In this document: in pieces, positions 23,790-37,958 of the stretch
How the letters are laid out: every line of letters begins with the position of its first letter
Position numbering within the stretch: position 1 is the stretch's first letter
Assembly (NCBI GenBank): GCA_028023455.1
Contig: JAQFVV010012477.1
Coordinates: 3,437,865-3,501,864, forward strand
From: Epiperipatus broadwayi
Taxonomy: Eukaryota > Onychophora > Udeonychophora > Euonychophora > Peripatidae
Direction: 5' to 3'
Length of the DNA: 64,000 nt
The notes under the pieces: model-generated
What the model was told of the DNA's origin: nothing
Databases searched by the model: none
Seen by the model: only the letters and a program-made list of their open reading frames with translations
Made by a program: the position numbers and the translations under genes

Positions 23790-25240
23790 GGAAAAGATCT
23801 CTAGAAAAGAACAAAGAGTATTAAGGTAAGGCAAATGATTCCAAATTTAATCCTGAATGGATATTTAAAAATCAAGTCAAAAATACTATGCTGTCTAGAT
23901 AAGCTATAAATAAAATAGTTAACTCTTAAGAGATTTAAAAATATAAACTCTAGATAATAAATAAAGCTATGATAAACAACTGTTTCTAACTTCCTGTTTC
24001 TCTTACACACCATCTTTATACTTCCTATCATTTTTGTTCCAGTAGGATATTTATAAAACAAGTCAGGTCCATTGCAACAATGATATACATTCCCATTGGA
24101 ACATTTAGTCTCTAATCTACCTATAAATATAACCTCTGTGTAGTAAACAAAACTATAACAACACTGTTCTTTATGATATAAAGTCTCATTGTTGGAATAA
24201 TTAAACATATCCAGACAAAAACCCCTATTCTTAATACTTGTGTTATCTTATATCAAACACCTTGCATTATCTCTGCCATCATTAGCTATAGAATGACAAG
24301 AACTGAACCTACATATAGAGCTTTGCCTTTCAAGTAATTTGCTACAATGATATACACTTGTATAAAAATCCTTCACTTCCAAGTTATATACATACATTCA
24401 ATTTGTAAATTTCTTATGCATACCCACTTCAATAAAAGTTAGTCATCCTCTTCACCCTTACAATGTCTCCTATCAAAATAAAGTTCATTATTTTCAAGAC
24501 TGTTGTATAAAAACAATTTGTCAAAATATTTTTGACTTATCATGTCACTCTCTTCAAAAAAATATTTGACCATATTATTCTCACAAAACTTAATTTCAGA
24601 TAGCAATCTTGGGTTTTCATTTATTTGAAATCTATCTCTGTCATTAGAATTTATACATTGAAGGTCATGCATTTTATAGCAATAACACTACTAAACTTCT
24701 AAACTTCTTATTTCTACATAAAAGTCATTAGTTTCACAAATATTAATCTAACAAGATGGATCTTTATCTAAAAAAAGTTTATCACTGCCTTTTTTATTCT
24801 AACTCTTCTCAAGCTCAAAATTATCATTTTAGGTCTTTGAGATTATGATTCATAGCTCTTTTGGGCTTCTATCAAATCCCCTTATCATTGATTGATAGAA
24901 GACCTTACATTCTTCCCTATATGTAATGATTTCAGCTCTATAATTTTTCACATCCATGGTGCACACGGTCCCTAGTTTCTTAAAACTATCATCTATCATT
25001 GTCTTCAATTCAGTACTCATTTTATAAGAGTTAATTCCTTTAATTCATTAGAAATATCCACCATTTTATTATTCATCTTACCCATTTTATCAGAGTTAGC
25101 TTTTAACTCAGCTCTTAATTCATCCTTCATTTTATCAGAGTTCGCTTTCAACTCAGCTTTCATTTGCATCATCATCTATCTCCATTAAGCCCTGCAAACT
25201 AATGCTAGTACCACCTGATATTTCATTAGCATTCTTCATA
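23790..25240 (-). pseudogene. Gag-like Cys-rich/coiled-coil protein, element A (decayed)
   Basis: On the minus strand, 25165-25020 encodes charged repeats (MKAELKANSDKMKDELRAEL) like the coiled coil of element B. Further downstream come pieces matching B: CENNMVKYFF region (24672-24439), LLERQSSI, SIANDGR, FCLDM and, at 24208-24000, NGNVYHCCNGPDLFYKYP. It is split by numerous stops and frameshifts. Function unknown; see the element B entry. The conservation of the Cys-rich block between two diverged copies is the notable feature. Confidence 0.6.
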
Positions 25241-25862
25241 GTTATTTTTAAAACAATAATAATACACACACACACACATATATATATATATTAGGTGATA
25301 ATTCATATGATCCAAGGCTAGTCATCCCCTTGCCATTATCCTAAAATGCAAATTATCATCTAAGCAAAATACAAAGAACCTGATCCTAATTTTGGATTAC
25401 ATTTATTCCAATAATCAAAATTTCAATACCAATAATGTCATAACTTCTCAGTTTATGGAAAATGCCATTCAACACTACAGCATTGTTAAGTATAAAAAAT
25501 ATTAGAGTGATATTTGAAATCACCACTCTATCCACTTAATACTGAAATGTGGAGATTTCAACATTTAAAGTGAAAGCATTACACTGTAATATTGATATGT
25601 ACTAAACATAATGAAAATACCCATATATACTAAATAAACCTACATTTAGATAAGTTAACTACATGGTGAGATAATTTCCTTCCTTAAGGAAATAGTGATC
25701 ATCTATTAATTTTATAATTTGAATAGCAATTCTAAGCTATCATAGACTAATCCACCATTATACTAATGAACCCTAATGCAAAAAAAATTTCTTTGAAATT
25801 AACATTCTACATCATCTTACAATATGTGATTCCAGTCTTTTAATTGTTCACTTTCTGAGCAC

Positions 25863-25880
25863 CTTAGTTGTTAGTGCCAA
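25863..25880 (-). promoter_or_regulatory. Primer-binding site, element A
   Basis: Directly next to the LTR edge (25882), the minus strand reads CTTGGCACTAACAACTAAGG. A TGG start one or two bases from the LTR end is the standard position for tRNA priming. It matches the element B site (TGGCACAACAACTAGGG) with few changes. Confidence 0.55.
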
Positions 25881-25881
25881 G

Positions 25882-27245
25882 TGTAATGGAAAGTATGTAT
25901 AAAGAGAAATAAAATTGCCCCAATGGTTGGGTGGCAATTGTAATGGAAATAGTATATATAAAAGAAAAACTAGCCCAATCATTGGATGATTTAATCATTG
26001 ATTACAATTACAATATTTCCTATCCAACTAGCTATAAATAAAATATGCCTTTATACCAAAGAGCAATAACAAAAGACATTAAATGATTTACTCTCAGGGT
26101 TAACTTGATCAGTGATTTAATTATTCACCAAAATATTAATTGGAAACAAAAGAAATTTTATCAAATCCAACCTATATTTGCTGATGGTGATTATATGTAA
26201 AACTATACAATGATTAGTGATAGCTTAGATAAATAATTATGAAATTGAACATTAGCAAAATACAAAATTATCATTTACGTAATTCTAAGCCTCAACCTTT
26301 ACATACTGACCTTTACACTGAAAAGAGAAAAATAAAGAAAAAGAAATTTCAAATGAATCACAAAGTCATTTCATATACAACAAATGGTATATACTTTATT
26401 TTAATTGTGGTTTGATTTTCTTTTCAACTGGCAATAATTATATTAAACACATACAATATTTGTTTGCTTTGCAAGTTTTCATTTTAATTCAGTATTATTT
26501 AAATTAATAATATTTGATAGCAATAGGCATGGATGGACGTTTGTATTTACATAAGAATTATTTATTATTTAACACACAGAAAGATATAATAAAGGAGAAA
26601 TAATGAAAATCATATTAGCTTTTTTAATGTTATAATTTAGAATCATATATATGTTCCACAAAGTTAGATTATTTAACTAAAAAAAAAATATGAATCTTTC
26701 TTTCCTACTGTGTTGGATATTTATTTGCTTCATTTTTGATTAAAACTATACTTTTCCTTTGGACTATGAGTACAAACTCTTTAGACTTATTATTTATAAT
26801 AGGGCTTCTATCATGGCCCCTAAATTCAATATCTTCCTTTATATCTTCATTAATTCTGAGACTTTTAGTATATCAAACTTTTATCATTAATTCTGAGACT
26901 TTTAGTATATCAAACTTTTATAAATAAAATATAAAAAAGTCTCCTATCTCATAAGTGAAGAAATATGTATATATAACACAAACATAAAATATCTACAGCA
27001 TGATCTACCTTTTAAAACATATCTAATGATTAAAGTGTGAAATAAATTTTGAAGAGAAATATTAAGTTATGATAAAATTGTAACCACAAATATAATACAT
27101 TAAGTGTATATTTATCAGTGGCTCCTATGGAAACAAATGACCATCAATTAATTTCCAGCCTACATTATATATGACAGACTATATAGTGTGTGTGTAAAAT
27201 ACATTTAAATTAAGGCAACAACTAGTATTTTAATGGGTACTTAAG
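25882..27245 (-). repeat. LTR of element A (right copy, truncated by a DNA transposon)
   Basis: Starts TGTAATGGAAAG. Collinear with 19264-20790 apart from the 189-bp hammerhead insert missing here and a 36-bp tandem duplication near 26846-26920 (ATTAATTCTGAGACTTTTAG twice). In minus orientation this is the 5' LTR. Homology ends at 27245, where a TIR element begins. Confidence 0.65.
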
Positions 27246-27253
27246 TACTATAC

Positions 27254-29288
27254 CTGAAACGAAGAGAAGATAGGAGGCCTTTTCACATTTGTATCAATAC
27301 ACTGGTAACTTTTTAATGTTGTTATTTTAGCAACCATTTACAAAGTTATCAAACATTACAAAGTTACCAATGGATTGATATGAATGTGGAAAACCCTTGT
27401 ACCTTTTTTTCATTGCAGGAATAGTACACAATATTTTTAAAAAATGACCAAACAATAAATATTATATGAGATGTACCTGTACTTCTATGAAATCTACATG
27501 TACACAGACAATGAAGCTTTGACACTTAATTCAAACAATTTCAAAAAATGTGTAGAAATCATTTTTTAAAAACACATACCAAAAATGGGTACACTTTTCA
27601 CAAGATTTACAAAGTTATTGGCAGGTTGACATGAACATGCAACATTTTTTTTTATCTATCTTAAAAACCATATGTTCTTGGCCACCAAAAATAGACTGAA
27701 TCAAAAGTATGGAATAAACTCCCAAATGTTACTTTACAGATGCATAAAACAATCACTAAATTATAATTTTATTACATAATATTTACAAAAACACATAAAA
27801 TATACATGTATGCTACTTACACTGTAATAAATAGCAGTAATTAATTGTGTTCAAATAAACAAATTGAATTTTCATTTGACCACAGAAAATTGACACAAAT
27901 GTTCCCTCCAAAATGAAAATGTGATTGCAAAGTGTATTGAGATTTTCCAGAAAAATACTACAAAATGTATTTTTTTTATTTAAAAAAAGAACAAAACAAA
28001 TAATTCAGGCCAATAAGTAAATATAAAACTATTATTACTGCTTTTCATGCAGGTGGAAAAAATTGAACAACCAAAATTTTAAGAAACCTATCCTTTTTTT
28101 TGTAAATATACAAAACAAATAATTCACAACAATAAACATATATGAATTGTAACCCTTTTCTTTATGCAAGTGGAAAAAATTATTTTATCTGTAGTTGAGT
28201 CTAGAGAAAATGTATGGTCGTTTTTGTGCAAATGATACCACATAAATTCGGCAAATGTTGGGTTGATATAACTCTCATGCTGCTGTTTCTTTTGCCAACT
28301 CCATAGTCTTTGGACTGTGAGGTGCAGTTTCTGGAGCCACCAAATTCTAAGTGTCACTACTGTCCAATCTTTAACTGCCATGATCTCTCTGTATATGCCG
28401 CGAAACATCTACTCTTGAGGAAGAATTTGGCCTTGTTGATTTTTACTTGGTGAAAAAAGGATTTCATCAATTGTCAAATCTAAAAAATGCAAAATAACTG
28501 CAATCAAAACAGATTTTGAAAAAAAAACCCAAAGTTTTTGCAACTGAAAATGGGGGGGGGGGTAATGAGAGCTTGTTGTTTTTCTTCCTTGTTTATTGCA
28601 GTTAAGAATACTAGCTAGATTGGCTTAAAGATTGTTCTGATATAATTAACTGTCCTAGATTTGAACCCAGATTGAGTACACAATAACCAAATTCAGGTTT
28701 TTCCATTTGATCTGCAATATTTGCAGATAGGATTTTTGTGGTCTGTTCTAAATAGTCTTAAAATTCATTGGTGTTTACTAGAGAAGTAATATCTGAACTA
28801 ATTTTTAGTTGAAAAAAAAATGCCCAAATTATCAAATTGTTTAACAAACAAGAAAAATAAGAAGTAAAAAAATCTTGTTTTATTATAAATAATTCTAGTT
28901 TAAAAAATAGATACTATAGATGTAAAATAAAAATAAACTTTTTTTTTCAGTCTCATAGACTGCTGAACTTTTTAATACATATTGGAAAAATATTTACAAC
29001 AACATCGACTTTTGGAAATTACATAAAAGGCATTTTAATATTATAGTTCTCATAATCTTCTACAAATCAAATTGAAATAAAAAATTTAAACAATTCAATA
29101 AGAATATTAAAGCATGTAAACAAACATATCAGATGAATTCTTCTTATCCTATTTCTTAAAACTAGTAAGCCATTATAAAGAGAATCACATTTTTGACATA
29201 TTTTGAAATATACAGCACCACATGATTTTTCTTTCAATTGCAAGATTACACATATGAAAAGGCCTCCTATCTTTTCTTTGTTGCAGGA
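27254..29288. mobile_element. DNA transposon with about 38-bp terminal inverted repeats
   Basis: The ends read CCTGAAACGAAGAGAAGATA (left) and, inward on the other strand, CCTGCAACAAAGAAAAGATA (right), both continuing GGAGGCCTTTTCA. The left 170 bp is itself a foldback (TGGTAACTTTTTAATGTT / AACATTACAAAGTTACCA), and a third related subterminal motif (TTTACAAAGTTATTGGCAGG) occurs near 27606. About 2 kb long. Target duplications are not clear. The interior has a G10 run at 28552-28562 and a possible transposase relic. Confidence 0.6.
28124..28408 (-). pseudogene. Possible transposase C-terminal fragment (Merlin/ISXO2-like?)
   Basis: The 94-residue frame contains HLTVQRLWSWQKK and INPTFAEFMWYHL. 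ISXO2/Merlin-family transposases end with an HT.TIE..W...K segment and an EFMWR-like motif in this order, so the match is suggestive. The catalytic DDE residues are not recognisable. Location inside a TIR element supports a transposase origin. Confidence 0.3.
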
Positions 29289-29369
29289 ATTATAGCCATG
29301 TTTTTGTCAAGTATCAAATATAAAGAAGCCAAAATAACAGCAATCAAACAGTGCATCACTACAAAAACT

Positions 29370-32300
29370 TATAAAGAACCAAAATTAATGGATCTCCATG
29401 AACTACAATGAATAGAACCAAGCTCAGCCTAAAAATAAAATATAAATTCTATTGTTGAGATTCTATTTCACAATAATAATTGACATGAGTATACTACAGA
29501 TGAGATCACAAAGTACAGGTTTTAACATTAGAAAGTATATAAAATACACTGCCAATGAAATTGCTGTTAAAGAAGATTTCCATATATTGACATGTTACAA
29601 ATCATTAGGAAAATCCCTATAACAAATAATAACTAACATAATACATACTAATAATAAACCACGATATTATAAATTTAAAATACACATATTAAATTATTCT
29701 ACTTTAATATTAAAGTATCTCATTAAAATCCTAGGAATAATAATTATTTCTTTAATAACAACACTAATGGCTAATGGTTAGATAGTTGAATGACAAGAGG
29801 GATTTTATTGAAATCTAACCATCTAAATAACAATAATTTTATAATTTACAAATGTTAACTAGAACAACTATTTCACAGTACATATAGCTTCCATAACTAA
29901 ACAAAAAATAATAATTGAATTATTAAGTTAACATTAAGGTATTAACTTATGAAAAGACTTTTCATTAATTCACCTTACACTTATTAAAATAATAACTATC
30001 AGATAGAAGAATCATTCATTCCCTTGTAATCATATCACCTATCTTTAATTAAAAACCTATTTTTTTATAAATTAGTCTTTGAACTACTAAGTAGTTTAGC
30101 AATAATCCACTCCATTTATCTTTCACACAAACATTATGATTGTCTTACTGGGTGTTATTTGGCTAAAATAATGCAATAATTGATATGTAATTATTTTTTA
30201 AACTTCTATACACTTTTATAATCTTAAAATTTTATAATAACCAGAATAATATTTTCCTCCAAAGCATATGTGAATCTCCAACTTCTATTACTGCTCTGAA
30301 CATATAAAACGAAACTCTCAAATGGAAATTCATATATTTTTTTAAACTCGTAAATTTTAAAATAGTTAAACAAATAAATTTGAAATTATTCTTATAAGGT
30401 AATAAGTCAAATATGATAGGTGTTTGATTTATCTGGTTTAATTACTCTCCATTAATTGTATTTAAAGGTTAATAAACTTTCTTTTATTCCCAATTTGTAG
30501 AGGTCTCTCTTGTAATAAATTAAGCACTCAAGGTTTTAGCCTTATTTAAGTATTACGTGCTGCCATTGCGCTTAATAAGAATTAATATTTACAACGTTAA
30601 AATATTAAATAAATATAATATATTTATAATTTATGTGCTTTAATTTGCTGTGATGTTATAACTTTTGAATTCAATAAAAGAGAGACAACCCTATATCATC
30701 TAATTTAAATCAAAAACGTACATTTATTGATAATATTTAAATATTTTATGAAAACATTCACATTACAATTTGATATTAAATACTTTTATAAATAAGATTA
30801 TGATTATAACATATATTTGAGTTTTATACGTAAAATTAAAATTTACATAAATAAATAATCCCTTTTGTTCTTTTCCTCATACATGAAATATTATTAAAAT
30901 AGTTATTTAAATAATATTGAACTATTTATTCCTAAGGGAGAGTTTCACTTCTATTCTTCCCAATAATTTTACACATTATATAATAATTACAACCAAGTAA
31001 TATAGGGTTTACCATTTATAATTTTAAAAATAATAATAATAATGCTATATAACTTTAAAATAAATTGTATTAATATCTGTCACTTATCAATACTACTGTT
31101 TAATATTTATATTGTTTGTGCAATATAATATAACATACTATGAATAAATACAGGAATCATTTTTTTTTTTTTTTTTACCTTAAAGATTTTATTTTTTGCA
31201 ACGCAGCATAACATATATACTTTTTTCATAACCTTTATCTGTATGGGCTCAAATAATAATATATAATAATTAGTATCTCATTTTATTCATATGATCTTTA
31301 TTTTTTATTTGCTCTGCATATGCTTATTCATCTTTACTGAAATTATCTTTACTAACGGTAAGAAGAAATCTATACACTCATATTCATATTGCTGACATAC
31401 AGTGCTTAAAAAAATATAATTCCATACCTAAGATATTATTGTGAATAAGAAACTAATTAACCTAATGTGTGGTAGGAAGTGAGATAACTAACATTCATTC
31501 TTAACAGTTGTATCCTATGGTAATCATTATTCTTTTAACAAATTTACCTTGAAGATCCTGACTTCTATCCTAAGCACTTATGGAATAGGGTAGCTATCTG
31601 TACTAAAACATCCTCAATACATTCCTAACCATATGTTGGTATCCTTGAGATCTAACCAAATACACACTATCTTAGTTCTTTTACAAGAATATCCTGGCAT
31701 TATAACTTAGTCATTACACATTTGGAAACTTGGAGCATCAGTATAAAGATTAAATTCTCAAACTAAGTTTATAAAACCTTATCTTTCTAACTTTTATAAA
31801 AGTCTTTGTCTATAAAATAAATCATTTTATAGAACAAATATCATACATTGAAGACAAACTCGAATTACATTTTATAATTCTTAACAATATTTTGAGATTA
31901 TTTGATTATGTAATAAAATACTACATACATCCCTCAGTCACATCATTAAAAATATTACTTATATCTTAGGTTTTTACATAATATTCCAAAATATATATAT
32001 TTAATATCGAACCATAAATTAGTAAACTAAATAAGGTAATGATGTAACCTATATTGTCATATTTACAATTTAAATTTACTCTTTTGCATATTTAAATATA
32101 TAATATCACCCAATAAAGTTACCAATCATTGTTATTTGGTCCATTTTAAATCCATCCATGAGGTTCTCACATAACAGATATATAAAATAATAATCATATT
32201 AACATAACTATAACTATATGATCCTCAAGTCCAATAGTATACTGTGAAATAAAAGTACTATGGTAAATATCAATAAATACCTATTACCTTATATTATCAC

Positions 32301-32480
32301 TATTGTGATAATAATAACTCTTTTAAAAACAATACAAAATTTTCTATTAAAATCTTTTCAATCAAATATTTTTTTTAAAAAAATTCTCCTCTTCAATCTT
32401 GGTGGTTGTATCCATGACAATGGCTGGAATTTTTCATTTGATAAACTGTTTCCGGTCCCCCATTCTTCTTAGCAATTTTT
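29370..32480. repeat. Dispersed repeat R1, copy 2 (empty sites for both hammerhead elements)
   Basis: Collinear with 10880-15720 once the insertions there are removed. It contains neither the HHR-1 nor the HHR-2 insert; the HHR-2 target is readable near 31503 as TTAACAGTTGT. The block ends at a C-run (32457-32461). Identity looks roughly 70-80% by eye. The open frame 32260-32472 is incidental. Confidence 0.55.
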
Positions 32481-33626
32481 ATCATATTTTAGAATCCTTA
32501 GCTTGAATTTAAGTGAACTTTTGTCTTTTTTAAAAAAAAAATATTTATAGATGTAATTAGATTATTTCTTAACACTATAAAATACTATTATCCAATTCTA
32601 GTGATTCAATCCTAGGTAATTATAAATCAAGTTGTAGATTCTATAAATAATTACTAAAATTTTTCAGTTTATTATTTCTCCATTCTTATTCTAAGTCATT
32701 ACTTAATAATCATAAGTCATGTTTATGGAAAATATATTTTTACTATTTTATTTACTATTAATCACCTATTGTAATTTTGATTGACATAAATCACTCTTCT
32801 TTATTTTGTAGAAAAGGTGAAAATAATCTTAAAATATTTTCTAAGAGGTAAATTTAAGTTTTATTTCACTCTTTATTTTTACATCATAAAAGTTGCTCAT
32901 AACTTTTCTCACTTATATTTATCACAAGTAAAAGTTTATTTATATAATTGAATAAAATTATAATTTAACTTTTTTTCATAAATAATTTCTTTTTCTCTAA
33001 GATGAAGCTTCACGAAAGTCAATTCATTATATTTATAAGACAAATACGCTAAATTTCAATAGTACATTTTATAATGTCTATAATTCCTGCTCTTATTTAA
33101 TGAATAAAAATTATGTTGTAGGTTATTTTTAAAAAAAAAAAAATTTCAAATGAATTAATATAAAAATCCATCCTTACATGAATTCCTTTAATTATGAGTT
33201 GAATTTGCTGATTAATTATTTTCATTCTTCTGTAAATAATAATGTTTCATTTTCATTTAAGCAACAGACTATGATTTAATTATAACTTGACGATTAATAA
33301 AATTAGCTCTCCTGATAAAGAATTAAGTTGTTTCTATTTTATGTTTATTTTAAAACATTTAAAATTGTTGCTTGTTAGTTTCTACTTTGTTAAACATTAA
33401 TTAATTACAATTGATTTTATCAGAACCAAAGCAACAGATTATTTGCCTACAAAATTTTTCCAATCTTCGTCAATCCTTTTTTTCTTTTTTTTGTTTGCTA
33501 ATCCCTTATATGCTATATACAATGTGATGTCATAAATCTAATTAAATAGATTTCATTGGTCAACAAAATATAGTTAACTGACAGTTTTTGAATAATTAAC
33601 TCTGTCTGCAATTTTATAACAATTAT
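32481..33626. other. AT-rich DNA without recognised features
   Basis: Nothing found beyond short homopolymer runs. Confidence 0.55.
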
Positions 33627-33643
33627 AACTTTATAATAAATTT

Positions 33644-33749
33644 CCATATATCATAGCATCAGCCGGGAGGCGAATCCGCAACAACCATCTGCAAACAATT
33701 ACTTGCTTGCATGGTAGCTGCGCTGACCTATCGGCTAACAACGCTTGAC
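33644..33749 (-). mobile_element. tRNA-derived SINE, 17-bp TSD
   Basis: AACTTTATAATAAATTT is duplicated at 33627-33643 and 33750-33766. The 106-bp body, read on the minus strand, begins TGTCAAGCGTTGTTAGCCGA, has an A-box-like segment, TTGCGGATTCGCCTCCCGGC and ends GATGCTATGATATATGG. Start and 3' half match the SINEs at 50950 and 55036. The TA-rich tail and long TSD indicate LINE-mediated retrotransposition. Confidence 0.75.
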
Positions 33750-33769
33750 AACTTTATAATAAATTTAAT

Positions 33770-35596
33770 AAAATATTTACACAACTAAGCATTAAATATA
33801 AGTATTCACAGCAACCTTTTATACTTTTTGAAAATATTATTTAGGTTTAAATTTTATAATTAATAAAATTATATTTAAATATTAAAATTTATCAATATGT
33901 AAAATAATATAATAATAATTAATTATTCTCCTGTTGAAATATAATAAACACAATTTATCAACTAAAAAGTGGAATTCATTTAATTATTTTTAAAGAGCAT
34001 TCTGCAAATAAACAAGCGCACACACACCCTTAAAGAGTCACTGTTACATAAATTAATTATGTTTTGTTACAATGATTATTATAATATTAGATAGGCACTG
34101 TAAATTTTAATATTTATACTTTAGTTGAATTTATTACTATGTAACCAAAATAACGGTCAATTTAAAAGATAAATGACTATTTTTAAAGATGCATCTTATT
34201 TAAATTAACAGAATCAAATGCCAATTTTATCTAAAATTGAACTTTTATAAATTATACCATTAAATATTACCACTTATATGTGCAGTTACTTTATACATTT
34301 AAAATTTTTAATCATTACCTTAAAGTTAACTTATATCCCCCCCCCCCAAAAAAAAATCTACCAAATTAAAAGATTACAATATATATATATATATATCACA
34401 GCACTTAAGTGCATGAAAAAGTGTTCTGTTTTTTTTTTTTATTTTCCAATCACTTTCAGGACTGACAATGTTTGAATGTGTGACCAATACACTTTGATTT
34501 TCTGGCTCTAATTTAACTTTTCCTCTGCAGCCACATTTTGCTTTTTCGTTTTACTATCAAGTTATCAGCCCATATTTAAAGAAAAGTGTTTATTTGTATT
34601 GTTGTATAGAACTGAAACTCTTTTGCTATATTTTCTGATGTCTTCTAGTTTTATTTAATAACTATATGCATTCCTAGATTGGTAATAGTTATTAAAACGA
34701 ATAAATAAAATAGGGTTGCTGGAAAAACGATTAGTTTAAAAAAATCCAGATGCATTACTCCCAGATACATGGCTTCTCACTGATGAAAGCATATGTACAA
34801 AAATATTGGGCATATAAATAGAATAAATCAAGAGAGGAATTTATTAAACAATAAAAGCATGCATTTATTGAGAACTCAAGCTTATATCAAGTAGTTTAAT
34901 TCAAATATGAGAAGAAAAAAGTTTATGCACTATGTAATCTAGAGGCATGTTGATCTTTTGATAAAAAAAATAAAAATCCAAAAGATTATAAAAATTGCTA
35001 CAAACAGATCTTGTGTGAGATGAATGAATAAGGATGAAAGCTTTGTTGTTTGACATAGAGAAGAAAAACTATGGATATAAAAATATTGATTATTCTCGGA
35101 GAAATTCTCATCCTTCATTGAGTAGTTAATGCCAATGTAAATATGCAATTTATAATTCATTATCGTTCTTCAATAAGCGAAATGATCAATACATTTAGGG
35201 ATTAATATTACCTTGAATTTAATTTATTTTCCAGTTTTATAATTTATGTTCACGGTATTTTAGTAAACTATAATAGATTAACTATTTTTTTCAATGTATT
35301 GAGATTTAATTATAGGAAACAGATGTCTACATATTTTTTCAGTAACATTAAATTTTATTATAGTTTTTTTTTTTTCATCTTATAATGTAATATTTTTTAT
35401 TCTTTTTTTTTTAAATTCCAACATAATAGATTGAGACAAATTGAAAATGATGCTATATAAATATTTTTTAAAAAAAGTAAATTTAATAGTTAAAAAATTG
35501 AAAGTAATACATTTATTAATTTAATTTGTTGAAGTTTAATTGTATTGAGATCTACATCACATAAATATACTATTTGTTTTTAAACTATATATATAT
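33770..35596. other. AT-rich DNA without recognised genes
   Basis: Contains a C9 run at 34339-34347 and short TA tracts. Open frames at 34278-34475 and 34939-35160 show no recognisable domain. Confidence 0.5.
34765..34830 (+). ncRNA. Very degenerate hammerhead-like motif
   Basis: TTCTCACTGATGA (CTGATGA at 34780-34786) followed by a weak GCAT/ATGT helix, AAAAATAT and TGGGC, which resembles the HHR-2 layout (CTCA before the core, TGGG after the cleavage point). GAAA is missing. Possibly an ancient HHR-2 relative. Confidence 0.2.
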
Positions 35597-37748
35597 TGTA
35601 ATGGAATGTCAATATATGAGAAGAAAATAATGCTTCAAACATTGGATGATAAACGTAATGGAATATATATAATCTAAATGAATCCAATTGTTGAGAAAGC
35701 CTAATATAATAAATTGTATAATTTAAATGAAGAAAGATAAAATTATCCCAGTTATATTTAAATAAATTGTTTATATGCCCTTCCAACTAGCTATACGTGA
35801 AATGAATCTAAAATCATACAGAGCAATGAGATCTATCATTATAATTTATTTTCAAGGTTGATATGACTAACTAATCAAATATAAATATCAGAAACAAAGG
35901 GAATTCTATTAAATCCAATATACACATCTAATAAGTAAATTTATGTATATTTAGACATATCAATGAATAATAATATGTGTAAGTAACTTAAAGACTAAAT
36001 AATAAGTGAAATACGTAGTTATCCTCTATTAAATTGTGAATTCAATTAATTTCATAATGACTTTGGCACTAAAAGAAAAATAAGAATAAAATATTAATAC
36101 TCTTTCAAATAAATTACAAAGGCATTACTTATAAAACAAATAGTACATCCTTTATTTTTATATTATGATTTAATTTTAGGTAATATCAATGTTTTAAATA
36201 TAAACCCAAATACAATATATATATATACTTGCAATAAGTATATATATTAAATAGATAAAGACATATTTGTGCTTAACAAGTATGCATTATTATAAACACA
36301 AATCCATATTTATATTTTTAAATATTCAAAATTAAAAATAAATAAAAATAAAAGTATATTATATCCAGCAAATATATAAATTATTGTTTAGGTCTGCATA
36401 AGAATTATTATATGAAGTTTAAAAAAAATGAAAATAGATAAATAAATAATAAAGAAAAAAAATTTTTATAATAAAATTTGTGTATATAATATTTTACTTA
36501 TTAAAATATACATATAGCAACCCATATGCAACCCAAACTTATAAGCCATACTTTAAAATTTTAAATTACTTAAGTGTTAATTTTGACTCCTGTTAAACGG
36601 TTTTTTTTTTTTTTTAGAAAACAAAATGCTTGAATTGAATAGAATGATATTTATAAAAACGTTTTATTTTTATAATGAAAAATAAAAATGAAAAAAAAAA
36701 ATATCGGTCTCAAAAATATATTTATATATCATATATATATATATAATTATTTACTACCTTTCAAAGTTCACTTGTTTATTTTTCTTTCAAAAGTCAACTT
36801 ATTCCATTGTTTTATTTCTTTATTCATTTAATATTAGAATGCACTCTAGTTAAAGTGAAGAAACTATCACGTTGGAGAAAATTGTCAATTCTTGGATGTA
36901 TGTATATTTTTATCCTTCTAAAATTTCTTTCCTTGAAAAATAAATAAATAAATTGAAATGTTGAATCCAATATATTAATTCTAGTTACCTCCAAATTATT
37001 ATTAGATTGACCATTATAGATTCCAGATAGCTAGGTCAAATTTCAGCTTCAGACGCGTTGAAATTCATGTGTTAAAATTTCCTTAGTTTTTCTTTTTAAA
37101 CTGCTTTGGAATAAATGAAAGAAAATGGCGCAGTCCCTTGGCTGTGATATATATATATATTAGCCAGTCATGTTTATGTATTAATTACAGAAATTTATCT
37201 TATTCCACTATTCTTAAGAATGGCAATTTCAAAGAAACAAAGTACAACAAATTTTTATCCTTTTGTTTGTTTAATCACTATCCTAATAATAATGGCTTCT
37301 TTTTTTGTTGCTGTTGTTGTTCTCTGCATGCCAGCAAATGCTGTTTTGAAAACCATTGTTACATATGTTTTCTTTTAAACAATTAACATTAAAAAAAAAT
37401 AAAATATCAAGCATATATATAAAAAAATATTAAATTGAAAATTTATTTGACAGCTTTAAAAATATATATATACATAAATAATAATATTGCATTTTTTTAA
37501 TAATCACTGCAAATAAAATAATTTTTTTATATAATCAACAATTTATATGTCTTTATTTATTTATAATAATTAAATATTCATAACGATGTACCATCAACAT
37601 ATAAATAAAATAATAACTTCAAACAATAACTATACCTAATAACCATAAACAATAATAATACTCCATATATAAACATCAACTCAAAGAGATTTTTTTTTTA
37701 TAACAAATGATAATTTTTAAAATATAGATAGACTTATCGATATTTACA
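35597..37748 (-). repeat. Element B LTR, left (3' LTR in element orientation)
   Basis: Plus strand starts TGTAATGGAATGTC and ends TATCGATATTTACA, so both strands read TG...CA. It is 2152 bp, and only scattered substitutions and small indels separate it from the right copy, implying recent insertion relative to element A. No open frame of note; 35580-35786 and 37138-37386 recur in both LTRs without recognisable domains. Confidence 0.8.
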
Positions 37749-37772
37749 ATACCCCCTAATCCACCGGAAAAA
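37749..37772 (-). promoter_or_regulatory. Polypurine tract, element B
   Basis: On the minus strand GGTGGATTAGGGGGTAT immediately precedes the TGTAAATATC start of the 3' LTR. A G-rich run at this point is where plus-strand DNA synthesis primes in LTR elements. Confidence 0.55.
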
Positions 37773-37958
37773 AAAATGTCTTTGCAAATAACTAATTAAT
37801 TATGAGATATCGAAAAACTTCTCAAATTTGTAATCTTTCTAAGGACTAACATGGTTTAAAGAATATTATTTTTCTTATTAATAACCATATTCATTTATTT
37901 ATATCTATCTTTCAGATCATCTAGATATTTGTCCAAGTTTTCTTTAAAAAAAAAATAA

